Positions 30,490 through 42,098 are shown, counted from the stretch's first letter. The stretch is 64,000 nt of DNA from Takakia lepidozioides (GCA_030704615.1 CM060734.1:25296001-25360000), one strand, 5' to 3'. Made by a program: numbers and translations. Notes: generated from the letters alone by a model not told the origin.

Positions 30490-31640
30490 TCGCGGCATCC
30501 TATTCATCCCACTTGAGGATAGATGTTGCCACACGTTCAGCCATCTCCACATTGCCATGGATTTTGCAGGCACCAAGCAAGGCCTTCCACACCACAACAT
30601 CTGGATTGATTGGCATTTTATTAATCAGGTCCACTGCCTCATCCAGTTGTCCCGCACATCCAAGAAGGGCCACCATGCAGCCAAAGTGCTTCACTAGACC
30701 GGAGTGACACCATGATCTTGACTCAAGGAGTCAAAGTAGCGCCTTCATTCATTCATTCAATAGGCCAGCGTGGCTGCATGCAGAGAGAACACAAAAAAAG
30801 TATGACGCCTCCCGAAGGGAGCGTAACTTATGGTGTCTCTTCACCACAAGGGCTACTGCCTTCTAGCTGAAAGGTGGACACTTTCATGACACACCAGACC
30901 GTCGTTTGAACCCACAACCACATCCAACGTGCCCATTACCACTAGGCTACATGCTGGTTGTCGAGAGAACACATATATAGGTGATACCGTCCGGCTTCAA
31001 GCCCTTCTTTTGCATTGCTTCAAATAGTTGCACGACCTCCCTATGACAACCATACTGTGCATATCCTGCGATCATTGCACTCCACGACACCACATTACGT
31101 TCAGCCATATTGTCGAACACTCCCTTTGCATCCTTGATGCACCCACATTTGGCATACGTGTCTACCAGTGTTCAAGATCACATCTGGTACAATTCCAGCT
31201 CTGACAATGTCGCCATCCACCTCTTTGCCATTTTCCAAGGCTCCCAGGCTTGCACACGCACACAAACGTGATGTGGTCGGGCTTCACCCCTTCCCCCATC
31301 ATTTTCTCATACGTCTCCATAGCCTCCATCCCGCGCCCCTGCTGTGCATATCCTGCAAGCATCGCGCTCCACGACACCACATTTCGTTCAGCCATATTGT
31401 TGAACACTCCCTTTGCATCCTCGATGCTCCCACATTTGGCATACATGTCCACCAGGGTATTGTTCATAATCACATCTGGTACAATTCCAGCTTTGACAAT
31501 GTCACCATGGATCTCTTTCCCCTTTTCCAGGGCTCCTAGGCTTGCACACGCATTGCAAACACAAACAAACGTGATGCAGTTGGGCTTCACCCATTCGCGC
31601 ATCATTTGCTCATAGGTCTCGAAAGTATTCCTACCACACC
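30490..31640 (-). pseudogene. PLS-class PPR protein, broken
   Basis: The minus strand encodes PPR repeats of the plant PLS type: HGDIVKAGIVPDVIMNNTLV, DMYAKCGSIEDAKGVF, NMAERNVVSWSAMLAGYAQQ (31605-31300). A second set at 31180-30975 has KCGCIKDAKGVFDNMAERNV and GLKPDG. After a SINE insertion the C-terminal E-like motif follows (GQLDEAVDLINKMP, VVWKALLGACKIHGNVEMAE, 30694-30500). PLS-class PPRs bind single-stranded organellar RNA, usually in editing. Frame breaks near 31200 and the SINE disable it. No DYW domain is visible. Confidence 0.75.
30705..30968 (-). mobile_element. tRNA-derived SINE inserted in the PPR gene
   Basis: Read on the minus strand from 30968: a pol III A box (TGTAGCCTAGTGGTAATGGG, 30952-30933) is followed about 40 bp later by a B box (GGGTTCAAACGAC, 30913-30901). 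A ~150-bp body and a short GAATGAATGAATGAA tail near 30740 follow. Possible target-site duplicates are GTGACACC (~30706-30713) and GTGATACC (~30980-30987), one mismatch apart. Confidence 0.7.
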
Positions 31641-31646
31641 CAAAAG

Positions 31647-31746
31647 GACCTCTCGTGTGTGCTGCTTGTGTCTGTAGTCAGGTAATGTTGGATTGGTATG
31701 TGAGAACCACCACAGTGCAGCTGATCACGCAAAATAGATTGAAAAT
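31647..31746 (+). repeat. Direct repeat flanking gypsy copy B (left)
   Basis: About 95% matches 40614-40710: ACCTCTCGTGTGTGCTGCTT, GTCTGT, CAGGTAATGT-GGATTGGT, TGTGAGAACCACCAC-GTGCA. A more distant relative is at ~28280-28330. Confidence 0.75.
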
Positions 31747-31985
31747 AGGTGTCGTGCGCATACATATTGCTACACAACTACATCGCTGTCCAAAACCACA
31801 CAACACATGTGCACACCAAACACTAGTCTATCACTAGTCCACCACTAGTGCACCACTAGGCTGCCACTAGGCAACCACTAGTGCAGCCACTAGTCCACCA
31901 CTAGGCTGCCACTAGCCAACACTAGTGCAGCCACTAGTCCAACTACTAGGCTGCCACTAGTCCATCACAATCGCCCCCCTAGCTG
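31747..31985 (-). repeat. 3' LTR remnant of copy B with CACTAG minisatellite
   Basis: On the minus strand, the polypurine tract (CTAGGGGGGCGAT, from ~31982) is followed by about 13 copies of a CACTAG-containing 9-15-bp unit (31822-31970). Then TTTGGACAGCGATGTAGTTG leads to GCGCACGACACC. The LTR ends at the same place where the duplicated LTR starts of copies A and C end. The remaining ~350 bp of LTR are absent. Confidence 0.65.
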
Positions 31986-32199
31986 GCGCTTAGGTCCCTC
32001 TAAGTCCAGGTAGCCACAAGATGTGATAGTGACATAGCCTCATTAAGTCCTCCACCACTATCTCTACTACACTCAAACTCGATAGATCAAGAGGCCGGGT
32101 ACAAAAGTTGCCCCATCGTTAGTCACCGTCTTGCAACCTGTGAACTTGAGCCTGAGATCTCGGGTATTGACTCCTATGAGCTTGGCCTCCTATGTCTTG

Positions 32200-32440
32200 T
32201 TAGCTGTCACTAGTCATATCCATTGCCACTATCCCAAGCAGTGTGGACATAACCAATATCCATCAGGAACCCTCTCAAGAGGTGGTGTCAGGCATCTCAT
32301 GTGCCAACCTCTTGAGCATCGATCACATACCAGCATAATGGCGGCACCACGAGCATGCCCACATAGCATGCAACGCAACTCCTGCAGATACCACTGCAAG
32401 GTTGGGATCTATCATCCCATCCACATGTGGAAGGTGACAT
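32200..32440 (-). pseudogene. PHD finger of gypsy copy B
   Basis: In one minus-strand frame all eight PHD ligands are present: CMLC, CDRC, WHMRC, CPHC. The frame differs from the integrase above it by an indel near 32390, so it is no longer joined to pol. Its role would be the same as in copy A: reading histone H3 tails. Confidence 0.75.
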
Positions 32441-33735
32441 GGTGCACAATTGCGCACATGGTCCTTCCATACCATGCCATCTCGACCCTCCAGAATCAAC
32501 ACTCCTGAAGGCAACACCTCCTTGACCCTTAGAATCACACGGCCTACTGTGACATCCAAGGTCGTAAGCGTTGTCTGTTGCAGATACACATAGTCCCCAG
32601 GGTGGAAACGCCGAACACCTGGCCGATATCCCCCTCTACGTATAGTGACATACCTCAATGTGTCTCGGTGTTGGGCAATAGCAAGGTTCTCAAAAGCCAT
32701 AGGCATGACTCTCTTGAACAACTCTGCCCGCTGGGCACATGCTTGTGTCCACACATCCGGATTATCCAGGTTGAGGACTACTGCAGCCTCCCTACGAATA
32801 GATGCAGGCAAATCCGGCTCTCGGCCAAAGAGAAGGAAATATGGTGAGAAGGAGGCAAGTGATGCTTGTTTGCTGAACCTTTAGCCCATGGCTAACCAAG
32901 GCACCTGAAGATCCCAATCTCCTAGGTGTCATTTCTGCAAGCCATACTTGCGCAAACCCCTCTTCACCGTCTGAACAACTCGCTCTGCCAAGCCATCGGC
33001 CTCAGGATGATCCCGAGAAGTGGTACGGTGGTCTATCAAGGCTTTATCACACAAAGTCTGAAACTCCTCCAAGAACTCTCTCCCTTGGTCCGTGAGTACC
33101 TCAGCTAGAGCACCGAATCAGCTAAGCACACGATCCAAGAATGCATACGCAGCCCCCTCATTAGCCTTGTCAGGCAATGGAACCACCTCAATCCATTTGG
33201 AGAAGTGCTCTACCATCACCAACACATATCTGTGGTGGCGCATCGTCAGTGACAACGGTCCTACGAAGTCAAGACTCCACCTGTAGCCCAATCCCATGAT
33301 GGGTAAAGGATGCAACTGTGGTGTAGGGGCGTTGAATGAAGCACGCACCCTGTCACACACCATGCACCTAGCCACGAACTGTTGCACCTCTGTGTGCATA
33401 CCACGCCGCCAATACTGCCGCTGCAGTAAACTATGAGTGCGTCGCACTCCAAAATGCCCTAACTCCTCATGGGCATGCCGCACTAACCGTGCACGCTGTG
33501 TTGGGTGAGGCACAATCCTCACCCGACCATCCTCCCACACTTAAAGCAAGTGTATCCCCTCCCACTTGAACCTCTTGGCTCGTTGTAGGATCCGATCCCT
33601 CTCCTTGGTTGTCACATTAGCTGCAGTGTCTCCAGTGCAGAGGTAGTCCAACACAACCGAATCCTCATGTATATTTCTGGCACCACCTGACTTATCACTA
33701 GCCTCAGGGTCCTCAGACACTCCGTCTATAGTCAT
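32441..33735 (-). pseudogene. Integrase of gypsy copy B
   Basis: Contains ARLVRHAHEELGHFGVRRT, CMVCDRV, WSLDFVGPL, LTDQGREFLEEF, HPEADGLAERVV and the region through DNPDVWTQACAQRAELFKRV to GDYVYLQQT. All HHCC and DDE positions are readable, but stops near 33540, 33118 and 32883 break the frame. Unlike copy A, copy B has CAG after YVYL, so integrase, GPY-like module and tail were originally continuous. Confidence 0.85.
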
Positions 33736-33795
33736 CCCTATTGTAGGTCCAACCTAAACTCCCGACGCCAAGATACACAAAAAGGCAGATGCATG

Positions 33796-35285
33796 TCATC
33801 CCGACACCATCTCCTCGTCCGTCTCACCATGCCACCGAGCTCCAGTGTCATCTTGTTGGCTCGTACATGGATTGTGACTCAATCCATCCGTATCCCTATT
33901 GACCAAACCCGGTTGATGCACAACCTGAAAGTCATACTCCTGGAGTATAAGTGCCCACCGTGCAAGCATCCCCGTAAGCTTGTTTGACTCCATCAACCAC
34001 TTGAGTGGCTGGTGATCCGTGACAAGGGTGAAGAGATTGCCGTATAGATAGCACCTGAAGTGTGCCATGGCCCACACTGCAGCTAAGCACTCCTCCTCAT
34101 ATGAACTATACTTAGACTCTGTAGCGTTGTTCAAGCGGCTAGCATAAGCCACTACAAACTCTCTTCCCTCATCATCCACATGTGTGAGCACCGCTCCAAG
34201 CCCCAGCATGCTCCAATCCGTATGCAGCTGAAAGGGACGCCCCCTAATAGGTCGTCTTAGGATAGGCGCCGAGGTCAACCTCGCCTTGAGCTCCTGAAAA
34301 GCTTGATCTTGCTCATCTTCCCACTACCACTCCTAGTATACCTTGGTCAGCTTGGTTAGAGCCTTTGCAATAGCACTAAATCCCTTGGCAAACAGTCTAT
34401 AATAATTTGCCAACCCCATGAAAGCTCAAACTCGGCTCACATCCGTGGGGCGTGGAATCTGTGCAATGACCTCTACCTTAGTCTGCTATACCCCCAATCC
34501 TCCAGGATATGTCATGTGACCCAGATACTCAATCTGGTTGTGGAAGGACTTGCACTTCCCCGGATGTAATTTCAATCCGTGCGCTCTCAAGCGCTCAAAT
34601 ACCATCTGAAGGTGTCTCTCATGCTCCTCCACCGTCGCACTAAAGATGATGATGTCATCTATGTAGCACCAAACAAACTCCACCCCTGCCAAAATCCTAT
34701 CCATGACTCTCTGGAACTCTGCAAGAGCGTTCTTAAGCCCGTATGGTAAGAACTGCCACTGATATAGGCAATCCTTCCCGTGCTCATTGATCCCCCATAA
34801 TGTCATCTTCTGCTTGTCCGCGTCCTTGATCGGCAACTGGTGATATCCAGACCGCAAGTCCAAAGTGCTAAAGACCTTGGCATGCCCAATGACATCAAAG
34901 ATCTCCTCAGCTGTGGGCATGACATACTTATCGGACTTGGTCTGACGATTTACAGGCCGGTAATCACCGCACATACGTCTCTCCGTCCAATTGCCATAGA
35001 CCTCATTCTTGGTTGGCATCATTGTGGCTGAAGCATACTCTCCACCAGAGAGCTCCACCAAACCAGCCTCTCAAAGATCTTGAGTGCTCATCTGAATAAA
35101 GACCTCTCTATGTCACTGTATCTATAGGGTCTCCGAAAGATTGGCGTGTCCGTGGCCAACTCAATACGAATCTCCTGACCCTTCAGTGCTCCCAAATCCT
35201 TCAAACTGAAGGCAAAGCAATTCCCCCACTGCAGCTGCATCCAGCAACACTGCTGACTCAAGCCACGACCGGACTTGATGCACAC
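33796..35285 (-). pseudogene. Reverse transcriptase and RNase H of gypsy copy B
   Basis: RT (35285-34486) with RRMCGDYRPVN, FSTLDLRSGYHQ, CYIDDIIIFS and LGHMTYPGG. RNase H (34278-33796) has FQLHTDWSMLG, ESKYSSYEEE and TDHQPLKWL. Frame breaks near 35070, 34485 and 34325. There is only one copy of the 143-bp segment that is duplicated in copy A. Confidence 0.88.
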
Positions 35286-36489
35286 TGGCCATCACCCTGG
35301 CCCAAGAATCGCCCATCAGTGGCACATTCTCCAAGATGTATGTTGGAGATACAGCTTGATGAAGCTGTAAGTGATGCAAAACCCGCACCATCTTCCAAAA
35401 GAGACTCGACCTCAAGTCTCACAATCCATTGTCATGCCCGGCTGATGAATGTCCTTGGTAGGGCCAACCTGCCACTACCAAATCAATGGAGCCAACCCGC
35501 TCCAAATCTTGCGCCCCCAGCAAAGAAATGTCTGCTGGCAATGCCTGCTGATATCCACGAATCGGAGACACCGACAACAACTCAGGGTACTGCTGCACCA
35601 ACTGAGCAACATGGCATATGGAGATGCATTGTGCAGTCTTATCCCTCACCACATACAGGTAACGCCAAACTCGTACACCTGCTTGTAGCACATCAGCCAA
35701 TCCAGTACTGATCCCGCCAAACAAGTCCAGAAGGCAAATGCCTTCATCCGGACACTGCCACACGATAGGTGTGGTATCCAATGATAACAACTGAGGTGGT
35801 CCTGGTGCAATCTCTGCACTGTCCTCCTCTCCTGATGGTACAAAAGCCTCTACCCAGGCTTGTTGCACCCGTCGATCAGCAACCCGCTGCAAATCCTTGC
35901 TCGTGCCCCACAATGGAGTCTGAGCAACCATTGCAGACAACTCCGCCATACCATATATGTCATCCTGCTCTCTCGGAGGTGACACATCCTCTGAATGAGT
36001 GTTGCCATCCAATAACTCTCCAGGCCAAGTCACTGCAGCTGTGAATGCTACCAGTGTCGGCATCTTGCCTTGCTGGGCAGCCACAACTCCTCCTACGAAT
36101 GTCACGGGGAGCTGCACATGCCGGCCCTCCCTTGACTGCCATCCAGGCCTATAGGAAGCTGACTCCTCCAAAAAATCCAGGGTGAAGCCCATGGGGTACA
36201 ACATTGCCCCACCAACCAAGACATCATACAAAATTGCGTCTGTCATAATGACCTTGGCTCTCATCACTGAGCCATCTGTAGGATGATCTGGATGTAGTCT
36301 GATAGCCAACTCACGCCGTGTCATGCTCCAAGCCTGCTCTGATCCTCCCAGAAATGTCTGTATTTGAAAAGGGCACGGCTCCATATCCGCCGCAATAACA
36401 GCTTTGCCCAGCATCAGCACGGCTGAGCTCCTGAGTCCAATAAGATTCACAGTGGCCGGTATCTCTTGCCTGCCGGTCCACCTAAACAA
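35161..36489 (-). pseudogene. Protease remnant and DNMT3-like domain of gypsy copy B
   Basis: The open frame 36489-35419 runs from a protease remnant, whose active-site DSG is lost (LIGLRSS in its place), through THSEDVSPPREQDD to a C5-methyltransferase. Motif I is DLFGGISTGL, motif IV is DLVVAGWPYQ with the catalytic Cys replaced by Tyr, and motif VI is ENV. After LLDAAAVG the sequence jumps straight into the RT lead-in (LQFEGFGSTEGS), so the motif VIII region seen in copy A is missing. This copy cannot methylate DNA. Its long open frame through motif I gives the clearest view of the domain boundary. Confidence 0.8.
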
Positions 36490-37200
36490 AAAATGTCATC
36501 CTGGTTGTCTAGCATGACAACTCCAGGTATCACCATGGCGCGCTCAATGGCTGGCCTAGCTGGTAGCTCCGCCAACCTGGCAACTGCAGTTGCCATGGCG
36601 CCGCCGTGGCAGTCTTGACCCTCACGTAGCTGCCAGCCTGAACACCTCAGCTGGTCTTACCCTCGGCGTCGCAATCATGGTAGCCGAGAACAATAAAGCC
36701 TGACACATAGATGTGGCCACCCCCAACAACACACTAGCTGCCGTAGCCTTGGCAGTGCACTAGTGGTAGTGCTGCCTTGCACATGAATCCCATGCCTCCC
36801 ATGTCTCCTCCCTCAGGAGCAGGAGGTGGACCATCCGGCCTTGGAGCCGGTACCACCTGAGCTGTGGCCATGGCAGCGAGCCTCTGTTCTAGCTGCTAAA
36901 GCTGGTTGGCCATGCCTTAGTCAACACCCCGACCTCCATGTCCCTGGCCATGTTGAGCTTGCCCTTGGCTTGCATCTCGTGCCTGGCTACCTCGTCCTCT
37001 CTGGGCTGCTTCACCTCGCCCCCGACCACTATTGTTCCCTTGGAACTGGCTTGGGCGCAACTCATGATGCAGACCATAGCACTGGGCCTCTCCATGCCTG
37101 TACTTGCCACAATGCCCACACTGCAACTGTGCAAAGCTATGCCGGTGCCAACCCATTGCCTCCCTCTGGGCAATCCTTCTTGACATGGGGTCCTCCACAT
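36490..37200 (-). pseudogene. Gag-protease linker of copy B, degraded
   Basis: Corresponds to 6140-7200 of copy A. It keeps an intact second zinc knuckle C-x2-C-x4-H-x4-C (CGHCGKYRHGEAQC) near 37085-37130 and Gly/Arg-rich tracts. Much of the Ala/Thr-rich linker (about 300-400 bp) is deleted near 36770. Confidence 0.65.
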
Positions 37201-37202
37201 GT

Positions 37203-38304
37203 CTAACACACCATATCCGCCCGTTGTTGGCCTGCAAATGAAGGGAGAGACCCCTGCATATGAGGTCCTCTCTGTCCTTCCCTGGGCTTCATCTGAGCCC
37301 CCTTGTTGCCTTGAGCACGTTGGGGTAATGGCTGGCTAGGAGCACCACTACCCCGTGGTGTCTCCTTAGAAAATCCGACCATGACCACTCGTTCCTCCAC
37401 CATGTTGAGCTCTATCCGCTTTGCCAGTAAAAACACATTTGCTAAGGTGGGTTGGCCGGCTTGTAGGAGAGTTACATCCCGCACCCTTCTCCTCAGCTCC
37501 TTGTCCAATATCCCATACCAAAATTGGACTGCCTGAGCCTTCGTAACCCCTTGGGTTGCATTAATCAAGCGCCTCATGCAAGTAAAAGCCTCCATCAAGC
37601 TCTCAGTAGGCTTCCTCTGGAACTCTTGCAAGCTCCTCAACTTCTCTGTCCTCACCCCTTGGTAGTTCCTTCTCAACTCTTCGAAGAACTCCACAACAGG
37701 GTTGAAGGCAGGCATGGGCACTGGTGCTGGTGCAGCAGTGGCTTGGGTAGATGTCCCAGCCTCTGTCCCACTAGTCCCACTGCTGCCGGTGTGGTTGCTG
37801 CCCTTGTCCCTAGTGCCTCTAGTGATGGAGACATAGTCGGGTGACCAGTACATCCTCCACTCCTCGATCTCAACATCGTGCCTCGTCCTAAACTCATGGT
37901 AATCATCCATGGGCGGCCCCTCAAGGTGCTGAAACAGCCCCTTCCATGCCATGAAAGGCGTAAACAGTTGTGGATTGCGCATTTGCTGCAAGTCACATCA
38001 ACTATCAAACTCTTGGATAAAGTCATCCAATTTGATGGTGCCCACCGCCCCAGAGTACCTACGTGGCCCCTTAGTAGCTCCATACATCTCCTTCATTGTG
38101 TCCCACAACAATGGCAAGGAAACAACTTGCACCGCTGGTGTGAGTCCACCTGATTCACACTCCGAATCAGAACCTTCCGTAGAAGACACAGGAGGTGAAT
38201 GTGGCCTAAACCGCACATCTCGTCTCGTGTACCCGCTAGTATCGCTAGTGCTCGTACCGACACTCTCCCCAGCAACTAGTGACACCTCCGTGTTGACAAA
38301 CTGA
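37203..38304 (-). pseudogene. Gag of gypsy copy B
   Basis: Collinear with copy A gag: start at 38285 (MSLVAGESVGTS), DLQQMRNPQLF, MAWKGLFQHLEG, RKPTESLMEAFTCMRRL, FWYGILDKELRRRVRD. It runs on without a stop into VVMVGFSKETPRG, supporting an original Gag-Pol fusion. A Trp-to-stop change (TGG to TGA) near 37997 splits it, and the segment ALAIPAAAPAASAS of copy A is shortened. Confidence 0.82.
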
Positions 38305-38309
38305 CACTC

Positions 38310-40229
38310 AACCGGTCATAAACCTTTCTCTAACCCCCTCTCCACTAGGTAACCGGGTAGAGAACCTGATGCGGCTTATGATTTGGAATATTAGGTTCGT
38401 AACATAGCCTGCACCTGCACCTACATCCACCGCAGGCACTCCTATGGTTGGCTGGTCATCACCTCCAACCTCACCACAGGAGAAACAAAGATAGTCTGAC
38501 TGGTCATCAACCCTCACCATCGACAGCATGCTCTAGGGTCGGATCGGCGATCAAGCCCGAGTCAACCACCTATAAAATCAAGCGCGCACACAAAGCTAAC
38601 ATGGCGCACAATCAAGCATGCAGGTGTGGAGGGGATCCAAACACAAGAATGAAAACAACAATTCCCTCACACCAAAAACAACTTCACAGTGTCGCTCCTG
38701 CAATGACACCCCAGCCCAAACCCGGACTGACTCTTGCCTCTACCTACGGAAAGGTCTCGGCCTACAAAGAAGGTGGAAAACTACGAGGAAGAGAAGCTAA
38801 AACAATGCCTAACCCCAACACGCTATCATCCCAAATTTTTATTTTTCTATTTTTAATTAATTTTAAATTTTCCTCTCTTCTCTCACTTGCATGACCATGA
38901 GAGCATCTTGTAGACACTCCTCAAAACCGCCCTCCATGAGCTTATGAAACTTGGCCTCCAAGGCCCCACGCAAGCCTCCATAGGGTCCGCCAGTGCCTCC
39001 TTGTGTCCACCAGCCATTCCTCAGAATGGAACCACCTCAGGAAACCACACCATCCACTGAAGGTTCAAAAATGGCACAAATTGAGGTACATATGGGCCCC
39101 AACAACATTCTGTCCAAAGGAATTACCTGCAGGCTGGTCTCCCCCATAGTTAAGAACTGGACTGAAAACCCAAAAGATTACCTGCAGGGAGGTAACCCCC
39201 TTTGCAAAACTGCAATAGGGAGGCAATTTCGACTTTTCTGCCGGATCAGCTAGCTCAAAACCATTGTTCTTCAGAGCCCAGCCTCCCCATCAAGGTCCCA
39301 CGAAACGAGTTTGTTTTTTTTGTTTTTTTTTTCCACTCTGCCTGTTCGTGGTCTTCCATGGCCCTCAACGCCACGACTTCTCACGGCCCGCCCTAGGCGC
39401 ACACCCGCCACGGGCTGCCCCGTGATACCCCGTGGTACCACGCCCACGAGCCTCACGGCCCGCCATTCCCACGATCTGGTCACCGTGCCCACCCATGGTG
39501 TCCGCGCCACGGCTTCCCACGGTCACGGTCAACGGTCACGGTCAACAGTCACGGCCTAGGCTCGTGGTATCTCGTGATACCGCCCCCACGGCCCATCGCG
39601 GCCGCGGCCACGGCCACTGTTCCCTGCGTTCCCTGGAACTGCCCACGAGTTCCTATGCATTTCCGATCGCTCCCGGGACATTCCCACGCGTTCCCGAGCT
39701 TTCCCTGAGTTGGGGTTTGCTCATGCACTTGCTGCCGACGAGCTATGGCTTCTGCAAAGCCACCAGACCTGCTGCCATGCTCTCTTGGGCTCTCACGGCC
39801 CACCAAAAGCACCCCAAACTCAACAAATAATCTATCCGCTACCCGAAAAGCTCCATTTCTTCGTGAAGCTCACAAAAACAAATATGAAAATACACACCTT
39901 TACAAACTTGGTGCACCTGCACTTCTCATGCATATCCCCTGGCTCTATGGCGCCTCGTTGCTGCCCTTCCAGCCCCACTCTTGCCACTCCAAGAGCCCTT
40001 ACAGTACTAGAGTTTCAGATTGAAACTTCAACTCAGCACATGCTTCACAAGTGCACTGATTTGTACACAAGAGGGACCAGCCCCTTCTCTTCACTCATAT
40101 CTCTTCATGAGCTTGGAGCTGAAGCTCCCAACAGGCTGTGATGCATCCCCTCGCAGCTCCCGCAGCTCCACTATTCGGCTGCTCCTCATCTACCCACAAC
40201 TACTAGTTTCGGGCAGAAATACTTGTCCA
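38310..40229 (-). other. Untranslated leader of gypsy copy B
   Basis: About 1.9 kb with no convincing ORF. It contains a C-rich block (39340-39680) of ACGGCC, CACGG and GGTCAACGGTCACGG repeats. These differ from the minisatellite in copy A's leader, although flanking parts (such as GTTCTCTACCCGGTTACC) are shared. Confidence 0.5.
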
Positions 40230-40500
40230 GCTGATCATATCATCTCCAACCTGCAACGCAATGACGGCTATCCTACGCTAGCTTCCCACGCGCCATGGGG
40301 AATCCACACTACGGCGCCATAGCTAGACGCGGTGAGGCTCAACTCAAGAAAGATGAGCCCACCGCGATCTGCCGTGAAGAAGCACGCCAGGTGCCCAAAC
40401 ATATGTTGGCCCCTGGATTGACACTTGGGTCAATCCCAAATGTCAATATATAAAAGTTAGTTATTTCCTAGCTAACTTTACACTAGTGATAAAATAACTT
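40230..40500 (-). repeat. 5' LTR-like end of gypsy copy B
   Basis: The reverse complement matches 2430-2570 of copy A and extends it upstream (AAAGTTAGCTAGGAAATAAC). The outermost LTR bases (TGTGGCAG...) are not found. Confidence 0.55.
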
Positions 40501-40613
40501 GACATAGGTTCAATGAGAAGGTGCCCTCACCACATTGTGGTCGATCTTGTGTCAATCTTGTGTCATGACCCATAGAAGATTTGACGGACCATCAACCTGC
40601 AAGACCTCTCGCA

Positions 40614-40710
40614 TACCTCTCGTGTGTGCTGCTTGTGTCTGTTAGCAGGTAATGTCGGATTGGTCTGTGAGAACCACCACGGTGCAGCTGAGCAAGCAAA
40701 AATTGAAACA
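40614..40710 (+). repeat. Direct repeat flanking gypsy copy B (right)
   Basis: Pairs with 31647-31746 in the same orientation. The repeat unit extends at least 100 bp further left on this side (GTGCCCTCACCACATTG, TGTCATGACCCATAGAAGAT). Confidence 0.7.
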
Positions 40711-41100
40711 CGACCTGCTAAGACCAAGCTGACTCTCCCAAGAATCTTGTAAACATAATCAAGAATACCAAATCATGGTACTAATAGGAGCCAAGGGAAC
40801 TAAACGACACGAACTAAACCTAAGAAACGCGGATTGAACCCCTCGGCAACTACAAACAACAAATCGGAATAAAACGCGTGCATCACGAGAGAACAGAAAC
40901 AAAGGCCTGCAAGACAGGGCAGAGGAAGCGCCAGAAAACCCAAGTCCCTAAGACCCTCACACCGCGAAATGCGGAGCTACATCGCGTCCGCCGACCCTCA
41001 ATTTTGGCTCCCTCGTTATATCACACACACGATTAGGGGGATTAGAGAGTCTCGCTTACTCTATAGAAATTCGACACGTGTCATTGTAAGCAGTGATTCC
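40711..41100. other. No gene recognised
   Basis: About 390 bp without a convincing ORF. A GGTTCAATCC box on the minus strand near 40837 lacks a partner A box. Confidence 0.4.
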
Positions 41101-41547
41101 TTGTAGTGTCCCAGCCTTGCAGTGGTACTTGCACGATTGCGTTGCATACTATATGGGCATGCTGGTGGTGCAGCCACCATGCTGGTGTATGATAAATGCT
41201 CGAGGGGGTGGCACATGAGATGCTTGACACCGCACTTGAGGAGGTTCCTAGCGGAGAATGGTTGTGTCCACGATGCCTTGGACAGAGATAGTGGACATGA
41301 CAATGGTGAGGTTGACAAGGACCCAATGTTTAGCTAGTGGGAGTTCAACGCCATGGATACTCAATTGAAGATCATGGATTGCAGGCAGACGACTGGCAAT
41401 GGGGCTACTTTTGCACCCGGCCTCTTGATCTATCGACTTCGGATATTGGGACTTGTGCGATTGAAGACCAAGCAATGATCGTATTAGGATGGATACTTGT
41501 CAGCTATCCGGTGTTAGAGGGACCTAATCACCAGCTAGGGGGCTGAT
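41101..41547 (+). pseudogene. Gypsy copy C: PHD remnant and pol tail
   Basis: Reads LRCILYGHAGGAATMLVYDK, CSRGWHMRCLTP, matching the PHD of copies A and B. Two ligands are replaced by Tyr (CILY, YDKC) and the last Cys pair is lost. The tail and polypurine tract (TAGGGGGCTGAT, ~41536-41547) follow. Nothing upstream of the PHD is present, so this is a 5'-truncated copy. Confidence 0.7.
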
Positions 41548-42010
41548 TGTGGCATAACTTTCTAGGGTTGTATGCTTAGAATGCTTGATGGACAGCGGTG
41601 TATATTGTGGCACGATGCTTAGGTGCATGACAGCTGTCATGGTTTTAGTCATGAACTAGGATTACCTACTTCTAATTAACTAGGACATTTTAGATATTTA
41701 TATTTGGATTTTTTGTGTTGGGACATCATTTGGTCTCATATGCCAAGTGAGGTGTCAAGCCTCACTTGGGACGTGGGGATAGGTTTTCCCCTTGTGAGGG
41801 TTGAGGAGGCTCATCTTCTTGTAGTTGAGCCTCCATGAGCCTCTCTCACCTCCATAGCTCCCCCATAGCTCTAGGTATTGAGAAGGAGTGTGGTGAGCCT
41901 GGCTTTGTAGGGTGGATTCATTTAGCAAAGGTGCCCTTGGCTTGACTTAGTTTATATGATTGAGTGGATTCATGAGTGGAGTGTTTCCATTGTGTTCACT
42001 TTCATTATCA
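41548..42010 (+). repeat. 3' LTR of gypsy copy C
   Basis: Starts TGTGGCATAAC after the polypurine tract and ends CATTATCA. Shared landmarks with copy A are GGCTCATCTTCTTGTAGTTG, GAGCCTC and GTGCCCTTGGCTTGAC. Confidence 0.65.
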
Positions 42011-42098
42011 TTGTGGCATAGCTTTCTAGGATTGTATGCTTAGAATGTGTGATGGACAACGATGTATGTTGTGGCACGATGCTTAGGTGCATGACAGC
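42011..42098 (+). repeat. Partial second LTR start after copy C
   Basis: 88 bp repeat 41547-41634 with about eight mismatches, ending in GACAGC and then diverging. This is the same arrangement as at 17074-17155. Confidence 0.85.

Noticed and set aside
40800-40870. tRNA gene suggested by GGTTCAATCC on the minus strand
   Set aside because: No A box at the right distance and no cloverleaf-like pairing.
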